Assembly (NCBI RefSeq): GCF_000225345.1
Contig: NC_015977.1
Span: forward strand, 1,223,501-1,287,500
DNA length: 64,000 nucleotides
Direction of reading: 5' to 3'
Source: Roseburia hominis A2-183
GTDB taxonomy: Bacteria; Bacillota; Clostridia; Lachnospirales; Lachnospiraceae
In this document: positions 1-9,091 of the stretch, one piece after another
Position numbering within the stretch: the stretch's first letter is position 1
Layout: each line of letters begins with the position of its first letter
Position numbers and translations under genes: made by a program
The notes under the pieces: model-generated
Database searches by the model: none
What the model was told of the DNA's origin: nothing
The model's input: the letters and a program-made list of their open reading frames with translations, nothing else

Positions 1-629
1 CCATGAAGGTGCTGGCGGATTCCATCAACAGCATGGAGGACGCACCGGTGGAGCTGTATCAGGAATTCATGTCGGATATCGGCAACGAGGTGGACCGTGA
101 GACGAAGATCATCAATGATCTGCTGTCTCTGGTAAAGATGGATAAGTCTGCGGGAGATTTAAACATCACGAATGTCAACATCAACGAACTGTTAGAGCAG
201 ATTTTAAAGCGCTTAAAGCCGATTGCGGAAAAGCAGAATATCGAGCTGGTGTTGGAGAGTTTCCGACCGGTCAGTGCGGATGTGGATGAGGTAAAGATTA
301 CGCTTGCCTTTACCAACCTGATCGAAAATGCAGTCAAATATAACCGCCCGGACGGATGGGTACATGTCTCTTTGAATGCCGATCACCAGTATTTTTATCT
401 GAAAGTGGAGGATTGCGGAATCGGTATTCCGGAGGAGTCGTTAGAGCATATTTATGAGCGTTTTTACCGTGTGGACAAGTCTCATTCCAGGGAGATTGGC
501 GGAACGGGACTTGGACTTGCCATTACGAGGAGCGCGGTTCTGATGCACCGCGGAGCCATCAAGGTGTTCAGTACCGTGGGAGAGGGAACGATTTTCAACG
601 TCAGAATTCCGCTGAATTATATTTCTTAG
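1..629 (+). CDS. Sensor histidine kinase, C-terminal part (5' end outside window)
   Basis: This is the 3' part of a membrane sensor kinase gene; the frame is open to the left edge, so the first ATG at position 3 is internal. The visible 208 residues begin just after where the phospho-accepting H-box would lie. They continue through the helical dimerisation segment into a complete HATPase domain: N-box LIENAVKYN, G1 box DCGIGIP, F-region ERFYRVD and G2 box GGTGLGLAI. Such kinases autophosphorylate on His and pass the phosphate to a response regulator, presumably encoded just upstream. The GerMN lipoprotein gene follows 14 bp downstream and is probably cotranscribed, which suggests a cell-envelope theme. 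The signal sensed cannot be seen from this fragment. Confidence 0.93.
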   Translation, partial: MKVLADSINSMEDAPVELYQEFMSDIGNEVDRETKIINDLLSLVKMDKSAGDLNITNVNINELLEQILKRLKPIAEKQNIELVLESFRPVSADVDEVKITLAFTNLIENAVKYNRPDGWVHVSLNADHQYFYLKVEDCGIGIPEESLEHIYERFYRVDKSHSREIGGTGLGLAITRSAVLMHRGAIKVFSTVGEGTIFNVRIPLNYIS

Positions 630-643
630 ATAAGGGAGAGTCT

Positions 644-1630
644 ATGAGCCGAGAAGCTTATCGATGGAGAAAAAAGTTAATATGTCTGGGACTGGCATGT
701 CTGATGTTCCTGTCAGGCTCGCTCGCGGCGTGTGGCAGGCAGACGGAGCAGAGTGCCTATCATATCGAATATCTGAATAAGGACAAGAACCGTCTGGTGG
801 AAGAACCTTATGAGCCTTCGGCAACCGATACCGACGGAATGATCAAGGAGTTCCTTGCGAAACTGAGTTCGGATTCGGACAATGTGGATTACCGGAAGCC
901 GATTCCAAATGATGTGGAAATCACGAATTATTCACTGGACGGTGTGCTTTTAACCCTGCATTTTGATGAGGATTACAGCAAAATGAGTGCTGTCGATGAG
1001 GTACTGTGCCGAGCGGCGGTTGTCCGGACGATGACACAGATCGACGGGGTGGACTGCGTGGCATTTTACATTGGAGACGCACCGCTTACGGATGCGAAGG
1101 GGAATCTTGTCGGTACCATGAATCAGGACAGCTTTATCGAAAATCCGGGAGAGCAGATCAATTCCATTCAGAATACAACACTCACGCTGTATTTTTCCAA
1201 TCTGGACGGGGACGGTCTGGTCAAGGAAGTGCGCGAGGATGTCTACTACAGCAGCAATATTTCCATGGAAAAACTGATTATGGAGCAGCTTTTAGACGGT
1301 CCGAAGACCAAGGATGCAAAGTCTGCGATTCCGGAGGGAACCAAGCTTGTCTCTGTGTCGGTGGTGGACGGCGTCTGCTACGTCAGCCTGGATGAAGCGT
1401 TCAAGAATCAGGATTACAAAGTAAACGAGGCAATCGTTATCTATTCGATCGTGGATTCCCTGTCGGAGCTTTCCACGATCAGCAAGGTTCAGATTTCCGT
1501 CAACGGCGATACGAGCGGAGTCTACCGCGACAATTTCCCGCTCGCGGATATGTATGACCGCAATATGGATTATGTCACGGGGGCAGAGAGCGCCTTTTCG
1601 GAAACGGAGGAACCTACCGAAACGGATTAA
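644..1630 (+). CDS. GerMN-domain lipoprotein
   Basis: The gene encodes a 328-residue membrane-anchored lipoprotein. A basic N-terminus and hydrophobic stretch end in the lipobox LAAC, with Cys30 as the predicted lipidated residue. Two GerMN-type domains follow, about residues 58-170 and 185-300, the second containing the typical VSVVDGVCYVSLDEAF stretch. The tail is acidic. GerMN domains are known from the spore-germination protein GerM and from lipoproteins next to two-component systems in Firmicutes; their biochemical role is not settled. A GGGAG ribosome site lies 8 bp before ATG. The position behind a histidine kinase gene suggests an accessory envelope or signal-modulating protein, which is inference. 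Confidence 0.85.
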   Translation: MSREAYRWRKKLICLGLACLMFLSGSLAACGRQTEQSAYHIEYLNKDKNRLVEEPYEPSATDTDGMIKEFLAKLSSDSDNVDYRKPIPNDVEITNYSLDGVLLTLHFDEDYSKMSAVDEVLCRAAVVRTMTQIDGVDCVAFYIGDAPLTDAKGNLVGTMNQDSFIENPGEQINSIQNTTLTLYFSNLDGDGLVKEVREDVYYSSNISMEKLIMEQLLDGPKTKDAKSAIPEGTKLVSVSVVDGVCYVSLDEAFKNQDYKVNEAIVIYSIVDSLSELSTISKVQISVNGDTSGVYRDNFPLADMYDRNMDYVTGAESAFSETEEPTETD

Positions 1631-1642
1631 AGGGGGAAGTGT

Positions 1643-4105
1643 GTGACAAAACGGCCTTTGTGTCTTGGCGCAGCGGGCGTTCTGTCGGGGATTCTTGCGG
1701 CGGCATACGGCTGGAGCGTATTCGCGCGGGCATTGCTAGCCTGCGGCGTCCTGGCCTGCGGAATTCTTGGCGGCATTTTTGCTGACGGGTACCGTCCGGG
1801 CGACGGGATTTCCCCGTCGGAAAGAAAGAGAACGGCTTTTGGCGCCGGAGTTTTTTTGCTGATGTTTGCTCTTGGAAGCGGAAGATATTTGGAGGCGGAG
1901 GAGAGCAGGCAGGCGTATCTGGGAGAACTGCAGGATGGCATGTATGTGACCGTACAGGGACAGCTTGCGGGAAAACAGGTACAGAAAAATCGATATGTCT
2001 ATGAATTAACGTCCTGTATGTTTCGGACGGATTCATCAAATTTCTTACAGGCAGAACCGGTATCGTGCGGTGGGGTTCTGATCTATTCTGATTCCGATGA
2101 TTGTTCCATCGGAGATATTCTCATATATCACGGAGAGATTACATTATGGAAGCGGGCATCAAATGAGGGTGCGTTTGATGCGAAGGCTTATTATTTTGCG
2201 CGCGGATTTGATTTTGCGATGGAAGGTTCGGCACTTGATAGAAAGGTGTGTGCAAAGAGGCAGACGGCGGAAGCCCTCTGGCAGCTTGGCCAGCGGATTA
2301 AAGAGGTCTACCTTAAGACGATGGGCGAGCGCGATGCGGGGATACTGGCGACGATGGTCGTCGGCGATAGGGAGTTTTTGGATGCAGAGACGAAGAGACT
2401 CTACCAGATCGGGGGATTGTCGCACATTCTGGCGATTTCCGGACTTCATATCTCTGTGATCGGGATGGCGCTCTACCGGATGTTAAAGAAAGCGGGACTG
2501 CCGTTTGGCATGGCTGCCCTTGCAGCGGCAGGAGTGATGTACGGATACGGCGGGATGGCTGGATGGGGCGTTTCCGTGAGACGCGCGGTTCTCATGTTCC
2601 TGCTGTTTCTGGGAGCACAGGTCATCGGGAGGAGCTATGATACATTTTGTGCGCTCGCATTTGCCGCAGTGGCGCTTCTCTGGAAAAATCCCTGCCTGTT
2701 CTGGGACGCCGGATTCCGCTTTTCCTTTGTTGCAATCCTTGGCGTCGTGTGGGTCGGTCAGAGCATCTCTTATGAGAAAAAAGGGATGGGAGCGCTGCGC
2801 GGAAAAATCTTTGCGGCATCAGCGGTCTGGTTTACGACACTGCCGCTTGTGGCATGGTATTTTTATGAGATTCCGGTCTATGCGGTTTTCGTCAACCTGC
2901 TCATGCTACCGATGATGGGGGTGCTGCTCGGATTCGGAGCGGCAGGCGGAATGGTGGGACTCCTGTCGCTTCCATTGGCAAAAGGGATGCTTTTTCCATG
3001 CAGAATTCTGCTCTTTATGGGGAAGCATATATGTGCGCTTGCCGGTATGCTTCCGGGCGCCATGTGGATTGTCGGAAGACCGCAGCGCTGGCAGATCGCG
3101 GTATATTATGCGTTTCTGGGAGTTGGAACATGCTTATTGCACCGGCAGAGAGAGCAAAGGGAAAGAGAAAAGGAACACGGCAGGAGGGCAGAGCAAAAGA
3201 ATGGAGGACATCCGGGCGTTTTCCTTGCCGCACTATTGCTGCTTGCCGTATTGGGAGTTTCGCGGAGCGGGGAGGCGGAACTGGATATGCTGGATGTCGG
3301 GCAGGGGGACGCCTGCTATCTGCAGACGAAGGAGGGGTACCACCTGTTTGTGGACGGAGGAAGTTCCAATGTCGGAAAGGTGGGCACTTATCGGATTCTG
3401 CCGTTTCTAAAGTACAAAGGGGTCAAAAAGATTGACTGCTGGGTGGTGTCTCATACCGATGAAGACCACATCAGCGGACTGCGGGAGATACTGTCGTCGG
3501 GATATCCCGTGGAGTATCTGGCAGTGGCGGAACAGATGCCGCGGGATGAAAACTGGGAGGAACTGGAAGCGTTGGCAGAGGATGCGGGAACAAAAGTGGT
3601 GTGGCTGAGGCGGGGCGACATCTGGCATTTTGGAAACGCAACGTTTACGGCACTGCATCCCGGTGAATCTGAGGACGCGTTTGGGGGTCAGTCTGTGGAC
3701 AAAAACGAGGAGTCGCTGGTGCTTTTTTATCAGGAGGATGACTTTGCCGGTGTCTTTACCGGAGATATCGGAGCGACGCAGGAAGAGGAGATTCTGACCT
3801 GGCTGCAGAAGACAAAAACGGGAGCTGACGTGCAGAAAATCGATTTTTATAAGGCGGCGCATCACGGATCGCGCTATTCCAATTCCACCGGGTTTCTGGA
3901 GGCGCTGGCACCGGAGATCGCACTGGTGTCGTGCAGCAGAACAAACCGGTACGGACACCCCTCCAAGGAGGCTGTCGGGCATATGCAGCAGGCGGGGAGC
4001 CAGGTGTATTATACGATGGAAAGCGGCAGACTGTGCGTCAAAAAGACGGACGGACAAGCCGTCTGTCAGGGGTATCTGGAGGAAAAAGAACAGTGGTGGC
4101 AGTGA
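1643..4105 (+). CDS. comEC: ComEC/Rec2-family DNA internalisation protein
   Basis: An 820-residue polytopic membrane protein with the ComEC layout: an N-terminal soluble DUF4131-type region after two membrane segments, a central multi-helix competence domain (about 220-490, containing GLSHILAISGLHIS), and a C-terminal metallo-beta-lactamase-like domain (about 540-790). The last has LDVGQGDACYL, the metal-site-like SHTDEDHISGL and AAHHGSRYS. In transformable bacteria ComEC forms the channel for single-stranded DNA entry and its C-terminal domain is proposed to be a nuclease. Translation starts at GTG 1643 behind AGGGGG. No other competence gene is in the window, so natural transformation cannot be concluded. 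A strong terminator follows. Confidence 0.93.
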   Translation: MTKRPLCLGAAGVLSGILAAAYGWSVFARALLACGVLACGILGGIFADGYRPGDGISPSERKRTAFGAGVFLLMFALGSGRYLEAEESRQAYLGELQDGMYVTVQGQLAGKQVQKNRYVYELTSCMFRTDSSNFLQAEPVSCGGVLIYSDSDDCSIGDILIYHGEITLWKRASNEGAFDAKAYYFARGFDFAMEGSALDRKVCAKRQTAEALWQLGQRIKEVYLKTMGERDAGILATMVVGDREFLDAETKRLYQIGGLSHILAISGLHISVIGMALYRMLKKAGLPFGMAALAAAGVMYGYGGMAGWGVSVRRAVLMFLLFLGAQVIGRSYDTFCALAFAAVALLWKNPCLFWDAGFRFSFVAILGVVWVGQSISYEKKGMGALRGKIFAASAVWFTTLPLVAWYFYEIPVYAVFVNLLMLPMMGVLLGFGAAGGMVGLLSLPLAKGMLFPCRILLFMGKHICALAGMLPGAMWIVGRPQRWQIAVYYAFLGVGTCLLHRQREQREREKEHGRRAEQKNGGHPGVFLAALLLLAVLGVSRSGEAELDMLDVGQGDACYLQTKEGYHLFVDGGSSNVGKVGTYRILPFLKYKGVKKIDCWVVSHTDEDHISGLREILSSGYPVEYLAVAEQMPRDENWEELEALAEDAGTKVVWLRRGDIWHFGNATFTALHPGESEDAFGGQSVDKNEESLVLFYQEDDFAGVFTGDIGATQEEEILTWLQKTKTGADVQKIDFYKAAHHGSRYSNSTGFLEALAPEIALVSCSRTNRYGHPSKEAVGHMQQAGSQVYYTMESGRLCVKKTDGQAVCQGYLEEKEQWWQ

Positions 4106-4172
4106 GGGAAGTTTGCGGCACTGGTAAAGGTATGATATAATGTGCGTAAGCAATGAGCAGTGCCATAAGGAG

Positions 4173-4215
4173 AAAATATCCGATGCAGTGCTTGCACAAT
4201 GCATCGGATATTTTT
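4173..4215 (+). terminator. Terminator after comEC
   Basis: A perfect 15-bp stem (4173-4187 with 4200-4214) encloses a loop that itself contains GTGC/GCAC and runs into five T. It ends the comEC transcript. The A-rich start of the left arm would give a U tract on the other strand as well. Confidence 0.8.
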
Positions 4216-4244
4216 GACGAATGATAGGGCGAATGCCCGTCAGT

Positions 4245-4267
4245 CCAAGAAATCAGGGATTTCTTGG
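4245..4267. other. Small hairpin in the comEC-holA gap
   Basis: An 8-bp inverted repeat CCAAGAAA/TTTCTTGG has a 7-nt loop and no T tract. The rest of the 281-bp gap before holA shows no gene. A weak run of GC-rich inverted repeats (GGGC/GCCC, CCGG/CCGG) surrounds it. Function is unknown. Confidence 0.5.
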
Positions 4268-4386
4268 ACGTGCACTGCGAGATCAGCAGAACGCGCTACG
4301 CCCGGACTTTTGCCGGAGCATAATATGTATATGATGCCGGAGCGGCTGAAACTATTTAAGACAGGAAGAACAGGACAGAAACTTTT

Positions 4387-5418
4387 ATGAAAACAATTGA
4401 CGAAGATATCAGATCCGGAAATTTAAAACAGATCTATTTATTATATGGAACGGAAGATTATTTGAAACGCCAGTACCGGGACAAGTTAAAGAATGCGCTC
4501 ACTGCGGCGGGAGAGGATTCCGGGATGGGCGGCATGCTGTCGGGCGGAGACGGCGATATGAATTTTAACCGCTTCGAGGGAAAGGACATCAACCCGAAGC
4601 AGGTTATTGATCTTGCGGAGACCCTTCCGTTTTTTGCGGAGCGCAGAGTCATTCTTATCGAGAACAGCGGTTTTTTCAAAAATGCCTGCGATGAACTGGC
4701 GGAGTATCTGGCACAGCCCGCTGCAAGCACCTATTTCGTGTTTGTGGAGGAGGAAGTGGACAAGCGTTCCAGGATGTACAAGGCAGTGAAGAACGCCGGA
4801 AAAATAGTGGAATTCGCCACCCAGACGGAAGAACTGATTACGCGCTGGGTGCTGGCGCGCCTGAAAAAAGAGGGAAAGAATATTACGGGATCGGTGATGC
4901 AGCTTTTTTTGAGTAAGACGGGATCGGATATGGGCAATATCGACCGGGAACTGGAAAAGCTGATCTGTTATACCATGGACAAAAGTGTCATTGAGGCTGC
5001 GGATGTGGAAGCGATTGCGACAGAGCAGACGACGAACCGCATTTTTGAGATGGTCAATGCGATCGCGGAACACAACCAGCGCAGGGCGCTCGATCTGTAT
5101 TATGACCTTCTGACACTCAAGGAACCGCCGATGCGTATCATGTATCTGATTACCAGACAGTTCCAGATTCTGCTTCATCTGCGGGATATGGCGGGCAAGG
5201 GATTTGACAATCAGACGATGGCACAGAAGGCGGGGATTCCGCCGTTTGCCGTAAAGCGGAATCTCACCCAGGCGCGCGGTTTTGGCGCAGGGCAGTTGAG
5301 ACAGGCGTTGGAGGACGGTGTGGCGCTGGAGGAAGCGGTAAAGACGGGACGGATGAACGATCAGATGGCAGTGGAGCTGTTTATCATCCGCTACAGTGCG
5401 GCAAAGCAGAAAAAATAA
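4387..5418 (+). CDS. holA: DNA polymerase III delta subunit
   Basis: A 343-residue protein of normal HolA length. HolA is the subunit of the clamp loader that opens the beta sliding clamp. The N-terminus has KQIYLLYGTEDYLK, the usual start of the RecA-like first domain. The middle has the RRVILIENSGFF strand, and the collar domain (about 210-340) carries TTNRIFEMVNAIAEHN and MRIMYLITRQFQ. It acts in the cytoplasm at the replisome. In Firmicutes holA usually sits between comEC and rpsT, exactly as here, with rpsT convergent. The ATG is the only start that keeps the LLYG strand near the N-terminus. Confidence 0.95.
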   Translation: MKTIDEDIRSGNLKQIYLLYGTEDYLKRQYRDKLKNALTAAGEDSGMGGMLSGGDGDMNFNRFEGKDINPKQVIDLAETLPFFAERRVILIENSGFFKNACDELAEYLAQPAASTYFVFVEEEVDKRSRMYKAVKNAGKIVEFATQTEELITRWVLARLKKEGKNITGSVMQLFLSKTGSDMGNIDRELEKLICYTMDKSVIEAADVEAIATEQTTNRIFEMVNAIAEHNQRRALDLYYDLLTLKEPPMRIMYLITRQFQILLHLRDMAGKGFDNQTMAQKAGIPPFAVKRNLTQARGFGAGQLRQALEDGVALEEAVKTGRMNDQMAVELFIIRYSAAKQKK

Positions 5419-5450
5419 AAAAACACCAGTATGACGGTACTGGTGTTTTT
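5417..5450. terminator. Bidirectional terminator between holA and rpsT
   Basis: A 13-bp perfect inverted repeat (5419-5431 with 5438-5450) with ACACCAGTA/TACTGGTGT at its core has an A run on the left and a T run on the right. It can therefore end the convergent holA and rpsT transcripts on both strands. Confidence 0.88.
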
Positions 5451-5495
5451 CATACGGTTGGGTTAGGACCGTATGTTAAGATCTATTCTCTGGAA

Positions 5496-5759
5496 TTAAG
5501 CCAGCGTGTTAACAAGCTTTGTTAAACGGGAAACTTTTCTACCAGCGTTGTTCTTGTGATATACGCCCTTGGAAGAAGCGCTCTCAATTGTGGAAATAGC
5601 TACTGTAAGGGCAGCCTTAGCAGCTTCCTTATCGTTAGCAGCAACAGCAGCCTCAACTTTCTTGATTGCTGTCTTTACTTCACTTCTGATAGATTTGTTT
5701 CTTGCAGCTCTTGTCTCTGTTACTAAAATTCTCTTCTTAGCAGATTTAATGTTAGCCAA
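5496..5759 (-). CDS. rpsT: Ribosomal protein S20
   Basis: An 87-residue basic protein of the small ribosomal subunit. The sequence begins [10 protein letters not shown] after the start residue and contains [15 protein letters not shown] and [16 protein letters not shown], all standard for S20. The true start is TTG at 5759-5757 behind GGAGG with 7 bp spacing, because family members begin [11 protein letters not shown] longer reading from a TTG at 5774 would place its start against the ribosome site and add a non-conserved MEVYR. A sigma-A promoter lies 123 bp upstream on this strand, giving a leader of about 115 nt. The 3' end meets the bidirectional terminator shared with holA. Confidence 0.97.
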   Translation of the reverse strand: MANIKSAKKRILVTETRAARNKSIRSEVKTAIKKVEAAVAANDKEAAKAALTVAISTIESASSKGVYHKNNAGRKVSRLTKLVNTLA

Positions 5760-5881
5760 TCTGTACACCTCCAATTTGTTATGATTATGATTCTAACTGG
5801 TAACGGCACATGCAGTGCATCGTTACAATGAAATGTACATCGAAGCCGGACACGGACAGTTCAATGTAAACATACTATGAT

Positions 5882-5910
5882 AGTATAGGCTCTTTTGAGT
5901 GACCTGTCAA
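5882..5910 (-). promoter_or_regulatory. Sigma-A promoter for rpsT
   Basis: On the minus strand the sequence reads TTGACA, 17 bp, TATACT, which is close to the consensus with ideal spacing. It faces rpsT and predicts an untranslated leader of roughly 115 nt. Confidence 0.88.
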
Positions 5911-6022
5911 GAGAAAATGCTGAAATTTGTCAGAAAAATTTGCGGATAACTTTTTTTTTCTGTGGCAGACTAGACAGAAAGAAATGTCCTGTCTGCAGGA
6001 ATACAAAAAAATGGAGGAGACT

Positions 6023-6985
6023 ATGTATCAGATACGCACCGATCTTGCATTGGAGACACAGGAAAAAATGCAGGAAGATCATGTGGAACTTAAGGGAGTC
6101 CGTTTCCTGGAGGAAAAACTCAGCCCGAACCTGACGGTCAGCACGGTTGTGATCGAGACGGAGAACGGGGCAAAGACAATGGGAAAACCCAAGGGAACAT
6201 ACATCACCATCGAGGCGGCAGATATGGATGAGGAGGACAAGGACTACCACAGAGAGGTATCCGAACAGCTTGCGCGGGTGATCAGACAGCTTGTGCGGTT
6301 ACAAAAGGAGAGCCTCTCGGTGCTGATTGCCGGACTTGGGAATCGTGAGGTGACGCCAGATGCACTGGGACCTGGAGTGGTGGACAATCTGTTTATCACG
6401 CGGCATGTTGTGAAAGAGTATGGAAAATATGCATTTGGCAAACAGACGGTGAACCGGATCAGCAGCATTGTGCCGGGCGTGATGGCGCAGACCGGCATGG
6501 AGACGCAGGAGATCATTCACAGCATTGTAAAGGAGACAAAGCCGGATCTGGTGGTCGCGGTGGATGCGCTGGCAGCGAGGAGCACGAAACGGCTGAACCG
6601 TACGATCCAGGTGACGGATACCGGTATCAATCCGGGAAGCGGAGTGGGAAATCACAGACATGCGCTGGATGAAAAAAGTCTTGGCGTTCCGGTCATTTCC
6701 ATTGGCGTACCGACCGTGGTCGATGCCGCGACAATCGTGAACGATACGATGTACAATCTGGTTACCGCGCTCACACAGAGCCAGGCGTTTGCAGCGATGG
6801 GAAATTCATTAGAAAAATTAAATGATGCGGAAAAATATGAACTCATCCGCGAACTGCTGTCGCCGAATTTAAATGCCATGTTTGTGACGCCGAAGGATAT
6901 TGACGAGTCGGTCAAGAGACTCTGCTACACCATCTCGGAAGGGCTGAATCTCGCTTTTGCGGGCGGGTGCCTGCATGCGCTTTAA
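6023..6985 (+). CDS. gpr: Germination (spore) protease GPR
   Basis: GPR is the A25-family endopeptidase that degrades small acid-soluble spore proteins during germination. The 320-residue product has the hallmark segments LIAGLGNREVTPDALGP, SSIVPGVMAQTGMET, VAVDALAARS and DTGINPGSGVGNHR. The start is ATG 6023 behind GGAGGA; translation from an upstream ATG at 5927 would add 32 non-family residues. Right after the start comes YQIRTDLALE, which resembles the autoprocessing site at which the inactive zymogen removes its short propeptide. spoIIP follows 50 bp downstream, as in Bacillus. The gene is good evidence that the organism forms endospores. Confidence 0.95.
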   Translation: MYQIRTDLALETQEKMQEDHVELKGVRFLEEKLSPNLTVSTVVIETENGAKTMGKPKGTYITIEAADMDEEDKDYHREVSEQLARVIRQLVRLQKESLSVLIAGLGNREVTPDALGPGVVDNLFITRHVVKEYGKYAFGKQTVNRISSIVPGVMAQTGMETQEIIHSIVKETKPDLVVAVDALAARSTKRLNRTIQVTDTGINPGSGVGNHRHALDEKSLGVPVISIGVPTVVDAATIVNDTMYNLVTALTQSQAFAAMGNSLEKLNDAEKYELIRELLSPNLNAMFVTPKDIDESVKRLCYTISEGLNLAFAGGCLHAL

Positions 6986-7020
6986 GGAGGGCAGATTGGC
7001 GGCATAAAAGAAATTGCCGG

Positions 7021-7040
7021 TGCATAAAGTAAATTATGCA
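7021..7040 (+). other. Inverted repeat over the spoIIP start codon
   Basis: TGCATAA (7021-7027) and TTATGCA (7034-7040) form a 7-bp perfect stem with a 6-nt loop. The right arm contains the spoIIP ATG at 7036. No Shine-Dalgarno match is visible upstream, so this stem may influence initiation; that is inference. Confidence 0.45.
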
Positions 7041-8421
7041 TGTTTATCGATACCAGTATAAAAATTATAATAGAAGTCATGATAAGAGAAAAAAGCGGAG
7101 ACGAATCCTTCCGGTAACCATACTGATTGTGGCGGCGGCAGTGATATTATCCGGCGGCGTAAGACTGGAACCGGGAGAACTGGGGTTTTTGCTGCAGGAG
7201 GAGATCATGGGATTTTTCCTGCCGCAGGCTTGCGGGCAGGCGCAGGGGACGGCGGAGCTTACGATTGCAGACCGGCTTCTCGCGCACTTTTTTTTGCTCC
7301 CGGAAGAGAGTGGTGTATCTGCCGATTATCAGACGCAGGTGGAGAGTGACTGGTCCTACGAGGCTATTCTGGCGCGGGAGGCGGCGGACGAGAACTATGT
7401 GGATGCGGCGACGGGGGAAGTCATCATGACGCAGGAGGCGGCGGAGCAAAGCAGTACAAGCATGCGGGAGGGAGAGACGAAGGAGCAGACGCAGGGAACC
7501 GTACCGGAAGCTGCGGAGGGACAGCAGGCGGAAGCACAGACGGCACAGGCGGAAGCACAGATGGAACAGCAGGCGGAGACACAGGCGGCACAGGCGGCAC
7601 AGACACAGACAGCACAGGCGGCACAGATACAGACGGCATTGGCTACAGAAAAGGTGGTGGTATATCCGCGGGAAAAACTGAATGATTTTGACTATCTGAT
7701 TCAGAATTTTTATCAGGTGGACAGCACAACGACAATCAACAGCAGCCAGCTGAATGCCGATGCACTGCTGGGAAAAGATCTGCGCCTGTCACACGATGCA
7801 TCGACGCCGCAGATCCTGATCTATCACACGCACTCGCAGGAGGGCTACGCAGATTCTGTTCCGGGGGATGCATCGACGTCGGTGGTCGGTGTCGGGGATT
7901 ACCTGACAAAGCTTTTGACAGAGCAGTATGGATTCAATGTGATTCACCACAAGGGAGAATACGATGTGGGGGACAGGGATCACGCCTATTCCAAGGCAGG
8001 ACCGGGGCTTGAGGCGGTGCTTGCGGAAAATCCCGGGGTGGAGGTTGTCATTGATCTGCACCGCGACGGCGTGGCGGAGAGTACAAGACTGGTTACGCAG
8101 GTCAACGGAATACAGATGGCGCAGGTCATGTTTTTTAACGGGCTGAGCAGGACGACGGCGATGGGGGATATTGATTACCTCTACAATCCTTATATTGCGG
8201 ATAATCTGGCAATCTCGTTTCAGATGCAGCTAAAGGCGGCGGAGTATTATCCGGGATTTACCCGAAGGATCTACCTGAAGGGGTACCGCTACAATATGCA
8301 CTACTGTCCGAAAACACTGCTGATTGAGGTGGGAGCGCAGACCAATACGGTGAGTGAGGCGATGAATGCGATGGTGCCTTTGGCAGATCTTTTGAATAAG
8401 GTGCTGACCGCACAGAGATAG
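7036..8421 (+). CDS. spoIIP: Stage II sporulation protein P
   Basis: SpoIIP is the amidase/endopeptidase of the SpoIIDMP complex that remodels peptidoglycan during forespore engulfment. The 461 residues have a basic N-terminus and one membrane segment (about 25-40). A low-complexity linker rich in Gln, Ala, Thr and Glu follows (about 150-205), then the catalytic domain with IYHTHSQEGY, the second histidine region IDLHRDGVAE and the glutamate motif LLIEVGAQTNT. These match the His-His-Glu metal site of the family. The gene lies directly after gpr. The start is set by the only in-frame ATG near the membrane segment; it has no clear ribosome site. Confidence 0.94.
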   Translation: MHVYRYQYKNYNRSHDKRKKRRRILPVTILIVAAAVILSGGVRLEPGELGFLLQEEIMGFFLPQACGQAQGTAELTIADRLLAHFFLLPEESGVSADYQTQVESDWSYEAILAREAADENYVDAATGEVIMTQEAAEQSSTSMREGETKEQTQGTVPEAAEGQQAEAQTAQAEAQMEQQAETQAAQAAQTQTAQAAQIQTALATEKVVVYPREKLNDFDYLIQNFYQVDSTTTINSSQLNADALLGKDLRLSHDASTPQILIYHTHSQEGYADSVPGDASTSVVGVGDYLTKLLTEQYGFNVIHHKGEYDVGDRDHAYSKAGPGLEAVLAENPGVEVVIDLHRDGVAESTRLVTQVNGIQMAQVMFFNGLSRTTAMGDIDYLYNPYIADNLAISFQMQLKAAEYYPGFTRRIYLKGYRYNMHYCPKTLLIEVGAQTNTVSEAMNAMVPLADLLNKVLTAQR

Positions 8422-8460
8422 CACGTCCGGTGATGGCGCAAGGCACAAAAAGAAACGCAC

Positions 8461-8489
8461 TTGTAAGCGGCGCAGACGGGTGCTATAAT
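8461..8489 (+). promoter_or_regulatory. Sigma-A promoter for the PAP2 gene
   Basis: TTGTAA, 17 bp, TATAAT lies 39 bp before the ATG of the PAP2 phosphatase gene. It indicates that this gene is transcribed separately from spoIIP. Confidence 0.82.
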
Positions 8490-8527
8490 AAGAATCCTCA
8501 AAAGAGAAAAAGAGGGGATACATAACA

Positions 8528-9091
8528 ATGGAACAATTTTTGATTGACTGGGAAGGACCGGTGCTTCTGTGGATTCAGGAGCATATGCGGAATGATTTCC
8601 TCACGCCGGTACTCACGTTTCTCACACATCTGGGCGACCACGGTTATTTTTGGATTGCGCTGACGATTCTGTTCCTTCTGCTGCGGAAGACCAGGAAGGT
8701 CGGCGGATTGATGACCTGTTCACTGCTGCTCAATACGCTTGTGAACAACGTACTGCTGAAGAATCTGGTGGCGAGGACGAGACCCTACGAGGTCGTGGAT
8801 GGGCTGCACAGGATCATAGAGGCGCAGAGCGATTACTCGTTCCCATCCGGGCATACGGGGAGTGCATTTGCGGTGGCAGTCGTCGTATTTCTCATGGGTC
8901 CGAGGAAGATCGGCGTTCCGGTGCTGGTGTTTGCGTTTGTGATTGCATTCTCAAGACTGTATGTCGGCGTACATTTTCCGACGGACGTACTGGGAGGAGC
9001 GCTGATCGGAGCGGTAATCGCATATCTGGTCTGTGCCGTCTACCGGAGAAAAACCGGGCAGAAGGGATCAATATGGAACTTCGAGCGCTGA
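8528..9091 (+). CDS. PAP2-family membrane phosphatase
   Basis: A 187-residue integral membrane protein with about five hydrophobic segments and the three PAP2 signature motifs in order: KNLVARTRP, PSGHTGSA and SRLYVGVHFPTDVLGG. The two His, the Arg and the Asp of the active site are present. Family members remove phosphate from lipid phosphates such as phosphatidate or undecaprenyl pyrophosphate on the outer side of the membrane. The exact substrate cannot be told from sequence. It has its own promoter and an AGAGGGGA ribosome site. The truncated LysR fragment starts inside its last 19 bp. Confidence 0.93.
   Translation: MEQFLIDWEGPVLLWIQEHMRNDFLTPVLTFLTHLGDHGYFWIALTILFLLLRKTRKVGGLMTCSLLLNTLVNNVLLKNLVARTRPYEVVDGLHRIIEAQSDYSFPSGHTGSAFAVAVVVFLMGPRKIGVPVLVFAFVIAFSRLYVGVHFPTDVLGGALIGAVIAYLVCAVYRRKTGQKGSIWNFER

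Noticed and set aside
3407..4204. 265-codon minus-strand frame
   Set aside because: Antisense to the metallo-beta-lactamase domain of comEC, no ribosome site, no protein family.
4141..4386. Small plus-strand gene at 4199-4390
   Set aside because: It starts within the comEC terminator, has no ribosome site and overlaps the holA start.
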